A stretch of 64,000 nucleotides of DNA from Adiantum capillus-veneris (Eukaryota; Streptophyta; Polypodiopsida; Polypodiales; Pteridaceae): positions 77,552,872 to 77,616,871 of the forward strand of contig CM043953.1 in NCBI GenBank assembly GCA_014529385.2, given 5' to 3'. Below, piece by piece: positions 22,330 through 33,692 of the stretch. Each line of letters opens with the position of its first letter. The first letter of the stretch is position 1. The position numbers and the translations under genes were made by a program. The notes below the pieces were generated by a model. It was given only the letters and a program-made list of their open reading frames with translations, did not search any database and was not told the origin of the DNA.

Positions 22330-24968
22330 AGACCCTATCTAATAGATTCCCATGACACACCATACTTAACCTAAATACAAGAACCATAAAAATCAATACA
22401 AGAAGGCTAACAGATTGTTTACAACCAAACCATATATACCATTTGTCTTTTATTAAAAAAAAGATTACAACCAAATTTCCCGCATTCCAAAGACCGACAG
22501 GAAGAGATCCACAGCCAGCCAAGGTTCAGAATTTTACATGCCACCATCCAACATTGAAACATATCAGAATATTCTCCCAAATAATTGGGTAAACAGGTAT
22601 CCAAGCACCCTGAACCGCTTGTTATTGCTGTCCAGCTCACCTAGACCACTTTCTACCGCCTCCTTATATGTTTTATTAGGATTTTTGGATTTCTCCGGTT
22701 AAATAAGCACGCTTCATTCTTGATCCTCTCAATCATCTGCAGTGACTACTTAGTGTTTATTCAACAAGATCCTCAAGTTTAGCTTTTACGTTGTATCAAT
22801 CCTTTATCATCCGTCTACAGACTATATCCCTGTCAAGTAGCCTGTACATTACAGATTTTATGAGACATGGCAATCATTATCATACATTTTTACAATATAA
22901 ACACATATTATATTTTTACTGATAATACAATTTTAGCTTACTACTTAGCATGAAATCATTCTCTTATACATATGGTTTACATTGACAATCATTCATTCAT
23001 TGACATATGGAAGTGAAAAGATGAAAACAAGGTCACCGGACTAGTAGGGACAATTCTAGATACCAAGCACGTAACCAGACCAGTTTCATAATCAACTATC
23101 AAAGCGGCCGATACTTACCTTGCTCCAATGTACCCTCATTATAAGATAACACCTTCGAAAAAAACTTTTTGTTAGACAGGACATTCATAACCGATCCTCC
23201 ATATCATATTATGGGAATTTTAACAGACCAAAACATTATTTATACTACCATCAAGTCACGAGACACCAAATCGAGCACTTTATCCGGTTTATCAAACTTT
23301 TCGGATAGTTATATCTTAAGTGTTGCCTATGGTTCAGCCAACAAACTGGTATATTTTTACTCGACAAGATAAGCAACAAAAAAACTTTTTTACTGGTTGC
23401 AACCAATACTTCTCAAAACCTTAGCTGTATTAGCCCCAAATTTTCCAAGATAGGTCTAAAACCCTCTTACTCGTACCATAAGGATACCCCTTTTTTATTT
23501 CCAAGACAGAATGCCTAGTTTCCACATGTATGATATCCATGTATTTGGACAACTCCACCCTGGTATTTTTTACTACCATATTTAAGTTCATTTAGATTTT
23601 AAGCACCAAATTTTACAGTATACAACATCTCAGTAGGCAAAAAAAACCTACTTGATTTGCGAGAGTGATGATTGCAGTCGAAGTCATAGTGTTAATATGT
23701 TGATTCCCCGTATATCCAATGTGTTAGTACTCGTCCAACTGAGCTCTGCCGAAGTGTATCACCTCCATCGTCGTTTGTATACGTGCCAAGATCGATGTGA
23801 AGGTAGCTTCTTACAGTATATTAACCCCAGCCATGCACAATGTTTGCCACATCAAGCTATGCTATCGACTAGCCGCCCCAAATGCCCACTGTGATCAGAC
23901 CCCTAAGCCCATGCTTAAGATTGTAAGGTTAAGTACCCGCATACACAGAACTAAGGGATGCAGGAGCGGATTCAGAACCCCAAGCACATGCTCAAGATTG
24001 CTTGGTTATGTACCCACCTACACACACCTAAGGGATGCCCACGCTGATGCGTTGCCGTAAGTGCTCTCTGTGCACTGTCAAAAGATGTTATGCAACAGGT
24101 TTTGCTCAGTCGACTTCTCTGCTTATAACCACGTCGAGCCTACAAAGTGGTTGCCTTTTGAATGCCCAAAACATGTATTATCATAAAGGCCCCGCATGCA
24201 TGGGATTTTTTCTAAGAAAATCGACCATATGCTTGTGCCAGCTGATTCCATCTAGTTATCTAATATCCAGTTCCCATACGTCCATGTTTACATTCCTTAT
24301 GAGTTACCCGGTCTTAATTATCTAATTTTACTAGTTTTCATTTCCGTGCTTGACCCATGGTCTAGAATACAGGCGGCTCATTTATTTGAGCTATGCCAAG
24401 GCTACGACTTATAATCATTGTCGTATACACCATATGACATAATATCATTCTATATACAATTCATCACGGTGCCAAGAAGAAACTCCAAATACTCCAGCTA
24501 GTGTCAATGAGACAGATCATATATTGGTAAATCATCTTTTACTAACAACCATATGCTCTGAATTATATGCTCAAACCACAAAAAACCATAATGGGTTTTG
24601 TTATAAGGTGATTTGCTTACCCTAACCATACTACCACATCAACAACCCATCCGTCTGCCTATCATATGCTTGCATAAGGATTTCCCAGATTACAGATACA
24701 TTAACAAGTTCATCCAAGCCAAGGCTCAAGGATTACATCAGACATTTGTGGCGTCATAGTTATTTGGTAAAACCAAAATGACAAACAAAAAACACGCGGA
24801 ATTAAACATCTTTGGTACATTCCTTGCTTATAATATCTCCACCTTTTGCTCCCAGAAACATCTATATGCCACAAGTTTTCACAAACCCTTGTCAATATCC
24901 ACCATCTGTAACCACCAAAACCACCATAAGTAATAGGACTCGGCACATTTATCCTAATGTTACTCCAA

Positions 24969-25022
<54 letters not shown>

Positions 25023-26438
25023 CAGTTCTAAATCTATATATATACGCAAACGAACACTAACTGTTCACAGACCAACAATTCTAGAAAAGTACAATGGATT
25101 TGTACAATAATCTCTTTGCTGTTGAAATAAATTATGTACAAGGTAATGAAGATAACAGAATAAAGCTCAAGAATCCTCAAACCCAAAGTCTGGGAAATTT
25201 TGCATCACAATAAGAGATCCACCATTTGCTAAGAACATAACATTTTAATCAAGGAAGGTAGCCCTCACCTGCACCCATAGCCACAAGAAAACAATTCGTT
25301 AGCACGTGACTGTACGCAGGTGATGCTGGGCATCCCAGTTGTTATCCATGTCACCATAAAAAAAACCACAGTTCTTAACTTGTATTTTGTTGTTTTTTTA
25401 GAAAAAAAGTTCCTTGGCTTTTTTGCCAAATTGAAAAAAGTACAGTAAAAAACCCCCTAGAGCAGTTATATATCAGGTTATTTCTTGAATATATATATAT
25501 AAGTATATATATATTATTATTATTATAAAACTTTCTTTGTCAAAATTAAGATTTATAGGAGATTTTTTAGGTAGATTAAAAAAATTCTACTTTAATCAGA
25601 CTGGAAAACCAGATTCAAAATGGAAAACCAACTCCGATCAGCCACACCTAAGATCAAGCAGAAGGTGTAAAGTTAGACCTGACCAGATCATCAAGTACTA
25701 ACTCCATTTTCTCTAAACATCTGCATTTATTAGAATTTGGCAGCATAACCAGTAATACCAAAAAAATTCTCAGGTATCAATTTTAAAAGCATCAATTTTT
25801 CAAGATAAGTTTCCATGAATCTCCTCATACCCCACCAGTATACAAAATAAATCTGAGTATCATCAAGTGATTTGGCAGTTTAGATCAGTTTCCTTATATG
25901 ACCATGTTTTAGTAACCTGACGCATTTTCATGTCAAGCAACCAAAAACAAGACCAGAGTGAGTGTATGTAATCCATACTAGGCAGAAAGAATCAACTACT
26001 GATGCGTACTTATCAGTGTTGAGTTTTTACCAACCAATTGCTATTACTACAGATAATCCCAAAAGTATAATTCTACCAATGTTCCAAAGGTGAAACAACT
26101 TAAAAAACCAGTCAAACCATCAAGCTTTTTCTTTACAACCATCATCAGTTATCAAAACACAGGATATTATCCATATGTATGTGAGACTTAATGCAATTTA
26201 TTTAAAGGAAGACTAAGTATGTAAGCAGTTAGTACTAAACAAGAAGCAAGGAAGTCCTGAATTCCAAAAAGGACCTCTATCTTAACAATCTTCAGAAAAT
26301 CTATCTATAACCACCCAACGAGGCAGCGTTTATTAAAATTTTAATACTCATCAGAGGTGTAACTTAGAATATCTTAGCGGGTGTACACCGATGAAGCGAA
26401 ACCCAACAGTCAACCGATGCAACCCAGCAATAAAAAAT
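22330..26438. other. No recognisable gene; AT-rich sequence
   Basis: About 4.1 kb without a supported coding region. It contains (TG)25 at 24971-25020 and TA-rich runs near 25490-25530. Near 23905-24030 there is an imperfect duplication of a block with CCCA(A)GC(A/C)CATGCT(C/T)AAGATTG. Composition resembles the DR segment that follows, so it might belong to the same larger repeat, but no second copy is present to test this. Confidence 0.4.
24971..25020 (+). repeat. (TG)n microsatellite
   Basis: A run of 25 GT units with no recognisable Penelope-like sequence on either side. Confidence 0.97.
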
Positions 26439-27436
26439 AAACGAATTGATATGTACTACAACTTAAAAAGCCATCAGATTCAAAAAGACAGGGCACCAAT
26501 TTTTGAAATCAGTACATAATGACCTCTTTAGCCGATTCATAAATATGCACCATATCTAGAACCCAAAACAGTCCGGGGTCTTATCCACTTACCCATGGTA
26601 CCGAGCCCTATATTATTACAGCTAACCAAACAATTTCCATACCAATCTTATACACCCAATACAGCGCAGCCCCTTTTTTTTAATTTGAATTTTTGATTTT
26701 ATTTCCAAAAACCAACAGTATCCTTTTTCATTACACCTACTGCGTAGCAGTTCCACAAACGAACGCATCATCAGCCATAAACCACTTTCCCTTTAAGTTC
26801 CACACCATCCAAAAAATTCCATTTAGCAGAGAAAACTTGCTTCTGTAGCCAGAACTTCCGGCAATACACCAATATAAAAAGAGCAGAATAGATTTTAAGT
26901 TAACCTGTAGATTAGGAGCCGAGGGAACCTGCACAATTGATTTTTCGGATTTTTTCAGCATGATGCGACCACACTCTTCAGCAGACACTCACTCACACAG
27001 TAATGACCTCACACACGCAGAGAAGTGAACCGAAAACGATGATGCTAAGTGAGTATGAGTACTCACCATTTTATACAAGTTGAAGTCATCTGCAGACGAC
27101 GCGACCCACAGTGGTACCAGCCCCTCCCATCGAGGTCACTTTATGCGGGCAAGTCTTTAGGGATTAAATCAAGCACGAGATCCGGCACAATTAGGCACCT
27201 TACGCGTTAATCCTGCTTACACTAATTGGTTGCAGGCACCCCCCCTCTCAGTATAGGCAGTAGCTTGTAGTAGGAGGCCAGCTTACTCAGATAAAAAGCC
27301 ACCATACTCTATTTCCTAATTTTACCGTAATACAAGGTAAAGTTTTAAGTTACATGTAAGGACTGGTAGTGCCTACCACATTATGGCCCCCCCAATTACC
27401 TAGGCATTTCCATAGTCTCCGCCTAGCCGGAGTGAT

Positions 27437-27560
27437 TGCAACCGGCCTCGGGTCTATAGTCATATAATTCCCCCGAGCCATATGATAGGCTCTTGGTATA
27501 CTAAAAGGTGAGAGATAAACCACCCTTCGGGTGGTTTTATTTAGTTTTCCCTTTTGGTCT
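27437..27560 (+). other. Conserved structured block in DR1
   Basis: A block with a perfect 9-bp hairpin (AAACCACCC, loop TTC, GGGTGGTTT at 27517-27537) followed by a T-rich tract, and an outer pairing of CTCGGG with CCCGAG upstream. The same block in DR2 (about 32489-32612) is almost unchanged, but two substitutions weaken the 9-bp stem there. It could be an RNA structure or a DNA hairpin. I cannot assign it to a ribozyme or terminator class. Confidence 0.4.
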
Positions 27561-27970
27561 CGGGGTCGTACAATGTGTTTAAAAGAGAAAGTGTTATTTA
27601 AACAAGTCCAGATTCAATTTTCCAAAACCACTCCTGCTACATTGCATACTTGGTGAAACAAACCATGCTACAGAGCATTTTCTAAACAATGATAAGATAG
27701 TATAAAGTTTGAATGCACGGACAGTTCATATTGTACACCAAACACCTAATTTGTAATGGATACCAAACTATTCCATATTTGATACCTGGTCCTTTAATTA
27801 GTTGAGAATTTTATTGTATTAAGCCTCGGATGATCATACATAGCAGTTTTACACCTACTTCCCAACCCTATAGTAAGCTAAATGTCATTCAGCCATCACT
27901 AGGGTAAAAATTCACCTATCATAATGGTGAGAGTTAAAAATTTTCCTCTGGTAGTAAAAACCAGTGGGTC

Positions 27971-27977
27971 TATATAA
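27971..27977 (+). promoter_or_regulatory. TATA box upstream of the DR1 frame
   Basis: TATATAA in the context GGGTCTATATAAGATGGG, about 95 bases upstream of the ATG at 28066. It is identical at 33027-33033 in DR2. This fits a plant RNA polymerase II core promoter driving the 168-codon frame. Confidence 0.5.
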
Positions 27978-28074
27978 GATGGGAGATATATTTACAAAAA
28001 AACAAAGTCCAGAGTACCCTTTCCAGTGTTTAGCATCTTCAGCTAATCAGCTTACCAATCGTATTATGGCATAG

Positions 28075-28581
28075 AATCAAGAACAGGTTTTTTTTATAGC
28101 AACTGCACATCTTTATCTATCCAGTACATCTACTCGGAGAGAAACCTTACTCCGTTATGAACATCATTTATTTTCGCAGTTAGGAACCTCAGTTTCTCAA
28201 ACCAAGTGGTGGACCTATCAGGACCGAGTGACTCGAGTGACTCTATGGGGTCGAGAGCATTTCAAAAATAATATCCGATTGGCGATGGTTGCTGAGGTAC
28301 TGGGCCTAGGTCCACAATATTATTACATAGAATATTCAATAAAGCCAGGTTTTTCTGATCGGTTATACTTGCTAGCCCAGTTTCTACCTTCTAATAAGAT
28401 TTTCTTGTACCGTAGTTATGGTCATCAATTAAGAGGATATTTTAACATTACTCCACGCACTTGGGAGTATGGGGTCATCTTGGCGACTCGTATCCTACCT
28501 TTGGCCGATCGTCCAAACACATGCTTCTACTGTGACAGCTGTTTGTGCGATCATGTAATGGGCGGTATAATAGAGATGTAG
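28075..28581 (+). CDS. 168-codon conserved frame of unknown function, DR1 copy
   Basis: The frame opens right after ATG-GCA-TAG (28066-28074) and runs to TAG at 28579-28581. The first in-frame ATG is at 28228 and would give 117 residues. The TAG after ATG-GCA is also present in the DR2 copy, so the start is uncertain (internal ATG, non-AUG start, or an unspliced form). The product is basic and aromatic-rich, with TKWWTYQDRVTRVTLWGREH, a Tyr-rich PQYYYIEY stretch and a C-terminal CFYCDSCLCDH cluster that could bind metal. I recognise no family. The two copies differ by nine substitutions and no indel. Confidence 0.5.
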   Translation, partial: NQEQVFFIATAHLYLSSTSTRRETLLRYEHHLFSQLGTSVSQTKWWTYQDRVTRVTLWGREHFKNNIRLAMVAEVLGLGPQYYYIEYSIKPGFSDRLYLLAQFLPSNKIFLYRSYGHQLRGYFNITPRTWEYGVILATRILPLADRPNTCFYCDSCLCDHVMGGIIEM

Positions 28582-28632
28582 ATGAAGGGCTCCTGAAATA
28601 ATTATCAGCTAAGCTTTTTTGTTCCGTGAAAG

Positions 28633-28735
<103 letters not shown>

Positions 28736-28760
28736 ACCCATTCCCAGGCACCTTATGCTA

Positions 28761-28800
28761 TGAGGTAGTAAACCCCATAAAATAGGGGCCTACCACCTCA
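28761..28800 (-). other. 3' hairpin of PLE-A (16-bp stem, 8-base loop)
   Basis: On the sense (minus) strand TGAGGTGGTAGGCCCC pairs with GGGGTTTACTACCTCA around the loop TATTTTAT. All 16 positions pair if G-U is allowed, and the three non-Watson-Crick pairs are G-U in sense RNA but A-C on the plus strand. It lies between the RT stop codon and the (CA)n end. Confidence 0.8.
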
Positions 28801-28847
28801 TGAAGTGTTTGTATTAATTTGAAAAACTATTATGCTGTGGTTAGATT

Positions 28848-30249
28848 TTATTCTGATTTAAGTAGACTTATCAAATTTTGTAAGTCAAACTTAAGGTAGG
28901 TCCAGTTGTGTTTTTCTAGGGAGTTGCAAATGCACGCAACAAGGTCTTTTTTTGTAAACCCATTGTAAATGAATTTGGTAATCAAAGTATTGATTTCTTC
29001 ATATGCTCTAAAACAGTCTGAAGAGGCATATATTATAAGAAAAAGCATTCCTAGACAGGTGTGTAGAGAATTTTTGAAAGGTCTATTGCTTTTTTTCTTT
29101 GTAAATTGAGATGACATAAGTTTAAGCTTTTCTCTTTTCCAAAAAAAGCGATTGTAAAAGTCTCCCAAAAGTGGGGGAGTTAAAGTAAACTCAATATTCA
29201 GGAAGTGTGTCCTAGAAATGATCCATTTATCCTGCCAAAGAACTCTCTCGGAGAATGTAAAGTCAATACTAAGGCATGGTGGATAAATATCATTAAGAGT
29301 AATCTCAAACATGCGATTGTTGAGGCTACACAGGTCATCCATAAATCTAAATGAATGTGCAAAGTGTGTAAGTAACGAGTTACTCGCTGGGTTTTCTAAT
29401 ATTCTTAGGAGCCATTGGTATTCGAAGTAACAGAGATATAGATCACACATAATCGGAGAGCAAGCAAAACCCATTGGGATTCCTAGAGTTTGTTTGTAGC
29501 AGGTATCCCCTAATTGGATATAACTGTTATTAAGTAGCCAAAAGATATACTTATATAAATCATCCTCTTTAAAGATGAACGGTGCGAATTTTTTTAATTT
29601 TTTTACCCATCCTTTATTCCCTTTTTGTGAGATGCAAGTATACCCAAGCTCTTTTCTGTGGGCAAAGGCAATCTTTATAAGACATGATAAGACATGATAA
29701 GGTATAAACAAGCCCATACGGTCCTTCTAAAGGGATATTTTCATAACATTGAGTTATGTCTGCCGTGAAGATAGAGTAAATGTTTTCTGGGAGGTTGATA
29801 TATACCTCGGCTGCGTTTTTTATGACCCAAAAAGGGCAATAATTTATATTTCTGAATCTCTTTATATCTCTGTGTTTGATGGCACAGATATCTTTGATTT
29901 CTAGTAGAACAAAATTTAAGCAGTGGGTGATATCATTCGTAACACAAGAGAACAGGCTTTTTGAAGCGTCAGAAATCCATCTAAATTTATGCTTATGATT
30001 CTTATATGTTGGGAAGAGTACAGGAATTTTCAGAGAGTCGGGACTATAACCGAGTCCAGATAATTCATTGTTCAATGTTGTAGCTATACATAGCGAAGAG
30101 TTCTCAAGTTTAAGAAAGTCTTTACTATTCAGTCTTGAATTGGCAGCCTCGAAAGCTAATTTCTTACATATAAAGGACGCCATATTTGAGGCTTTATCTA
30201 GGCCAATAATAAGCCATTTCTTTTTAGTGTCAGAAATAGAGGTCTTCAA
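28848..30249 (-). pseudogene. PLE-A reverse transcriptase and thumb (frameshifted)
   Basis: The first frame (30249-29614) holds LIIGLDKASNMASFICKK, a segment comparable to the Penelope pre-palm region with K-A-D-K, then KNHKHKFRWISDASKS (motif like K-I-H-K ... R-P/W-I) and IFTADITQCYENIPLEG (motif A with catalytic Asp). The second frame (29717-28848) holds LGIPMGFACSPIMCDLYL (motif B) and FRFMDDLCSLNN (motif C with both catalytic Asp). FLNIEF then corresponds to the Penelope F-L-D-x-x-I segment, and FIYNGFTKKDL to the thumb N-G-Y-P segment. The frames overlap by about 100 bases with one shift near 29700. The protein ends at LLKSE without an endonuclease domain. Confidence 0.75.
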
Positions 30250-30250
30250 T

Positions 30251-30754
30251 TTAGGCGTAAGCCCTGCTATCAGTGCTTAGCCATACTTGTGGCATAAGAC
30301 TGATCTTTTTCCAAAACATTCCTTTGAGTGTTGAAGTAAGTTGGAAGTGAACTTCCTCCTCCAGTTGGAGTTTTAAGGCCAAGTCGGCCAGGCATTCAAG
30401 TAGTGCAAATAAGGCACTTTGAGGATTTAGTGGAAAAGGAGGAATATGATTCAGGCCTTTACTCAAGAGGCTCCTTACTTGTGGATCAGAAACAATTTCT
30501 AAGTTAGATGTACAAACATGTAAACCAAAGTCAGTGAAGTTTTTACAGAATTTTTGAAATAGATGACAAGAGCAGATAAGTATCTCCTTATTATGGAGAA
30601 ATTCATTAGAATAAAAAAGATTCTTAATAGGCGGCGAGTATTTCCATCCAATCATCACATCCTTTAGTAATAAATTCGATCCCAAAATATGTCCAAAACA
30701 TTCTGAGAAAATAGCTTGGGGAGTAAAGAAATCCAAAATCTTGTTAGCAAACAA
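30251..30754 (-). pseudogene. PLE-A pre-RT domain with SKGLNHIP motif
   Basis: A 167-codon frame on the minus strand. It ends with LLSKGLNHIPPFPLNPQSA about 45 residues into its last 100. The LS-K/R-G-L-N/K-F-x-P-T-P motif upstream of RT is a hallmark of Penelope-like elements, and the matching segment of PLE-B reads KKGLNHIPQVPFD. A one-base shift near 30275 separates it from the RT frame. Confidence 0.7.
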
Positions 30755-30836
30755 GCAATGTGAGATAATCTTATTACATGCTTCTTCCTTTGGAGGTAGG
30801 TAACGTCTTCCGCAAGCACTCCTTCGATCCTACATA

Positions 30837-31124
30837 TTACATATCCAAAAGGTTTCTGATTGGAAGGTTTCTTCCCGGACCTCTCACATAACTTCTACCT
30901 CTCCCTCTTCCAAACACAGATTCACTTGAAGAGGGAGTTAAGAAAGAGGTGTAAGATGCTGCCGGAGAGCCAAGAGTATTAGGACGTTTGGAAACTTGAG
31001 ATTCATCCTCTTCAATATTCGGTTTGATTTGCCCGACCATACTTTTGATACCTTTAAAGCTGCCATAAGTGGTTAGCAGAGTACCACACCCATCTGATCC
31101 GAGTTCTTCAAGAGTGTCACACAT
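30837..31124 (-). pseudogene. PLE-A RG-rich linker
   Basis: A 95-codon frame with TYGSFKGIKSMVGQIKPNIE, then SYTSFLTPSSS and FGRGRGRSYVRGPGRN. It is colinear with PLE-D (21281-21033) and with decayed sequence in PLE-C (near 58330-58130). The basic RG run could bind RNA or act as a nuclear signal. Conservation in three copies argues that it is part of the element's protein. Confidence 0.65.
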
Positions 31125-31192
31125 AATTGATATGTACTGAATAAAGGAAATTTGAGCTAGACCGGATCTTTAGCTTGTCCACCAAGCCAAGA

Positions 31193-31823
31193 TCAAAAGA
31201 GGGAAAGGTGAAATTCTTCTGCTTTATCCGGAAAGATACTAGGCAGATTGTTGAGGGCATACCAAATAGCATGGTCAAACCAAATTATGCTTGACTCGCA
31301 CACAGCTTTGGGGTCTAAGAATCTGCAAGCACACTTAAGGTAAGGCCTGAACACATTCCATATTATCTCGGTGTAGTAATCAGCATTACTTTTACTAAAG
31401 GTCATCACCCCTTTAGTTCTTGCACATAAACCTGTATTCGAACTACATTTTTTATCATCAAGGAAACTCATATTGAACGGAGCTTTAATCAAATCCCCTT
31501 TGTCCAAGAGCTGGATCCCTTTCGGAACTTTAAGTTTGCATTCCTCAATAGTTGCAAGGGCCAAGCTGGCAAGGAAGACCCAGGTTTCCATAGATATGGG
31601 TGCTAGAAATCCTTTATTTGGGAACATCCATAGCCTATGGTCTACCCCCAAGGATTCTACCTCAATTTGTCTTGAACGTAAAAAAGGAAAGTCCCTAGAA
31701 ACTTTCGGTACCATGTCCAAAAGTGAAGCTTCACTGAGTGAACAAAGGTCTTTCTGGAATTCTTTTACCGTTTCTAAAGCAGCTGCATCTCTACAAAAGA
31801 GGCTATTCGGTGGAGGGACATAG
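31193..31823 (-). pseudogene. PLE-A N-terminal Cys-containing domain
   Basis: The frame 31720-31193 has KCSSNTGLCARTKGVMTFSK, then FRPYLKCACRFLDPKAVCES and SIIWFDHAIWY. PLE-B has CSNQALIARTKGL, FVKCQCKKQDPNSNCKASII in the same order, and PLE-C has LKCDCKSLDPKVACES. The shared pattern is A-R/I-R-T-K-G ... K-C-x-C-x5-D-P-x4-C-x-(S)-x-I-(V/I)-W. This pattern may form a small metal-binding fold. I know no named domain with it. Upstream sequence to about 31823 continues in another frame. Confidence 0.65.
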
Positions 31824-33026
31824 GCATAGAGGGAGCTGTAACAAAGATAGGACTAAGCCCACAAAAGTTTCTAAGAAGATTGGAGAGTTCAGAGAAACGA
31901 ATTGATATGTACTACAACTTAAAAAGCCATCAGATTCAAAAAGACAGGGCACCAATTTCCGAAATCAGTACATAATGACCTCTTTAGCCGATTCAAAAAT
32001 ATGCACCATATCTAGAACCCAAAACAGTCCGGGGTCTTATCCACTTACCCATGGTACCGAGCCCTGTATTATTATAGCTGACCAAACAATTTCCATACCA
32101 ATCTTATACACCCAATACTGCACAGCATTTTATACAAGTTGAAGTCATCTGCAGACGACGCGACCCACAGTGGTACCACCCCTCCCATCGAGGTCACTTT
32201 ATGCGGGCAAGTCTTTAGGGATTAAATCGAGCACGAGATCCGGCAGAATCAGGCACCTTACGTGTTAATCTTGCTTACACTAATCGTCTGCGGACACCCC
32301 CCTCTCAGTACAGGCGGTAGCGTGTAGTAGGAGGCCCGCTTACTCAGATGAAAAGCCACCATACTCTATTTCCCAATTTTACCGTAATACAAGGTAAAGT
32401 TTTAAGTTACATGCAAGGACTGGCAGTGCCTACCACATTATGCCCCCCCCAATTACCTAGGCATTTCCATAGTCTCTGCCCGACCGGAGTGATTGCAACC
32501 GGCCTCGGGTCTATAGTCATATAATTCCCCCGAGCCATATGATAGGCTCTTGGTATACTAAAAGGTGAGAGATAAACCACCTTTCGGGTAGTTTTATTTA
32601 GTTTTCCCTTTTGGTCTCGGGGTCGTACAGTTGCTTAAAAGAGAAAGTGTTATTTAAACAAGTCTAGCTTCAATTCTCCAAAAACACTCCTGCTACATTG
32701 CATACTTGGTGAAACAAACCATGCTACATATCATTTTCTGAGCAATGATAAGATAGCATAAAGTTTGAATGCACGGACAGTTCATATTGTACACCAAACA
32801 CCTAATTTGTAATGGATACCAAACTATTCCATAGTTGATACCTGGTCCTTTAATTAGTTGAGAATTTTATTGTATTAAGCCTCGGATGCTCATACATAGC
32901 AGTTTTACACCTACTTCCCAACCCTATAGTAAGCTAAATGTCATTCAGCCATCACTAGGGTAAAAATTTACCTATCATAATGGTGAGAGTAAAAAAATTT
33001 CCTCTGGTAGTAAAAACCAGTGGGTC

Positions 33027-33033
33027 TATATAA
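33027..33033 (+). promoter_or_regulatory. TATA box upstream of the DR2 frame
   Basis: TATATAA in the same context and spacing as in DR1 (ATG at 33122). Confidence 0.5.
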
Positions 33034-33130
33034 GATGGGAGATATATTTACAAAAAGACAAAGTCTAGAGTACCCTTTCTAGTGTTTAGCATCTTCAGCT
33101 AATCAGCTTATCAGTCGTATTATGGCATAG

Positions 33131-33637
33131 AATCAAGAACAGGTTTTTTTTATAGCAACTGCACATCTTTATCTGTCCAGTACATCTACTCGGAGAGAAA
33201 CCTTACTCCGTTACGAACATCATTTATGTCCGCAGTTAGGAACCTCAGTTTCTCAAACCAAGTGGTGGACCTATCAGGACCGAGTGACTCGAGTGACTCT
33301 ATGGGGTCGAGAGCATTTCAAAAATAATATCCGATTGGCGATGGTTGTTGAGGTACTGGGCCTAGGTCCACAATATTATTACATAGAATATTCAATAAAG
33401 CCAGGTTTTTCTGATCGGTTATACCTGCTAGCCCAGTTTCTACCTTCTCATAAGATTTTCTTGTACCGTAGTTATGGTCATCAATTAAGAGGATATTTTA
33501 ACATTACTCCACGCACTTGGGAGTATGGGGTCGTCTTGGCGACTCGTATCCTACCTTTGGCCGATCGTCCAAACACATGCTTCTACTGTGACAGTTGTTT
33601 GTGCGATCATGTAATGGGCGGTATAATAGAGATGTAG
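33131..33637 (+). CDS. 168-codon conserved frame of unknown function, DR2 copy
   Basis: Same length and frame as the DR1 copy, again preceded by ATG-GCA-TAG (33122-33130). Differences from DR1 are nine base changes by eye, four silent and five changing the residue (F to C, S to P, A to V, N to H, I to V in the DR1-to-DR2 direction). There are no indels, although upstream noncoding DNA of the repeat has several. This suggests some constraint on the protein, but the sample is small. The first internal ATG is at 33284. Confidence 0.5.
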   Translation, partial: NQEQVFFIATAHLYLSSTSTRRETLLRYEHHLCPQLGTSVSQTKWWTYQDRVTRVTLWGREHFKNNIRLAMVVEVLGLGPQYYYIEYSIKPGFSDRLYLLAQFLPSHKIFLYRSYGHQLRGYFNITPRTWEYGVVLATRILPLADRPNTCFYCDSCLCDHVMGGIIEM

Positions 33638-33688
33638 ATGAAGGGCTCCTGAAATAATTATCAGCTAAGCTTTTTTGTTCCGTGAAAG

Positions 33689-33692
<4 letters not shown>

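Noticed and set aside
26340..26400. Possible hammerhead ribozyme (CTGATGAG followed by an AT palindrome on minus; CCGATGAAGCGAAA on plus)
   Set aside because: Penelope-like elements are known to carry hammerhead motifs, so I looked for one. The minus-strand match lacks the GAAA part, and the plus-strand match has no room for stem II and lies outside the DR repeat.
28848..29000. GIY-YIG endonuclease after the RT thumb
   Set aside because: Only about 30 codons follow the NGF motif before the stop, and no GIY or YIG segment is present. I also saw none in the N-terminal domain, though a profile search would be needed to exclude a divergent one.
33131..33637. 168-codon frame as part of an endogenous plant pararetrovirus
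   Set aside because: The TATA box and compact layout invited the idea, but no RT, movement or coat protein motif of such viruses is seen beside it.
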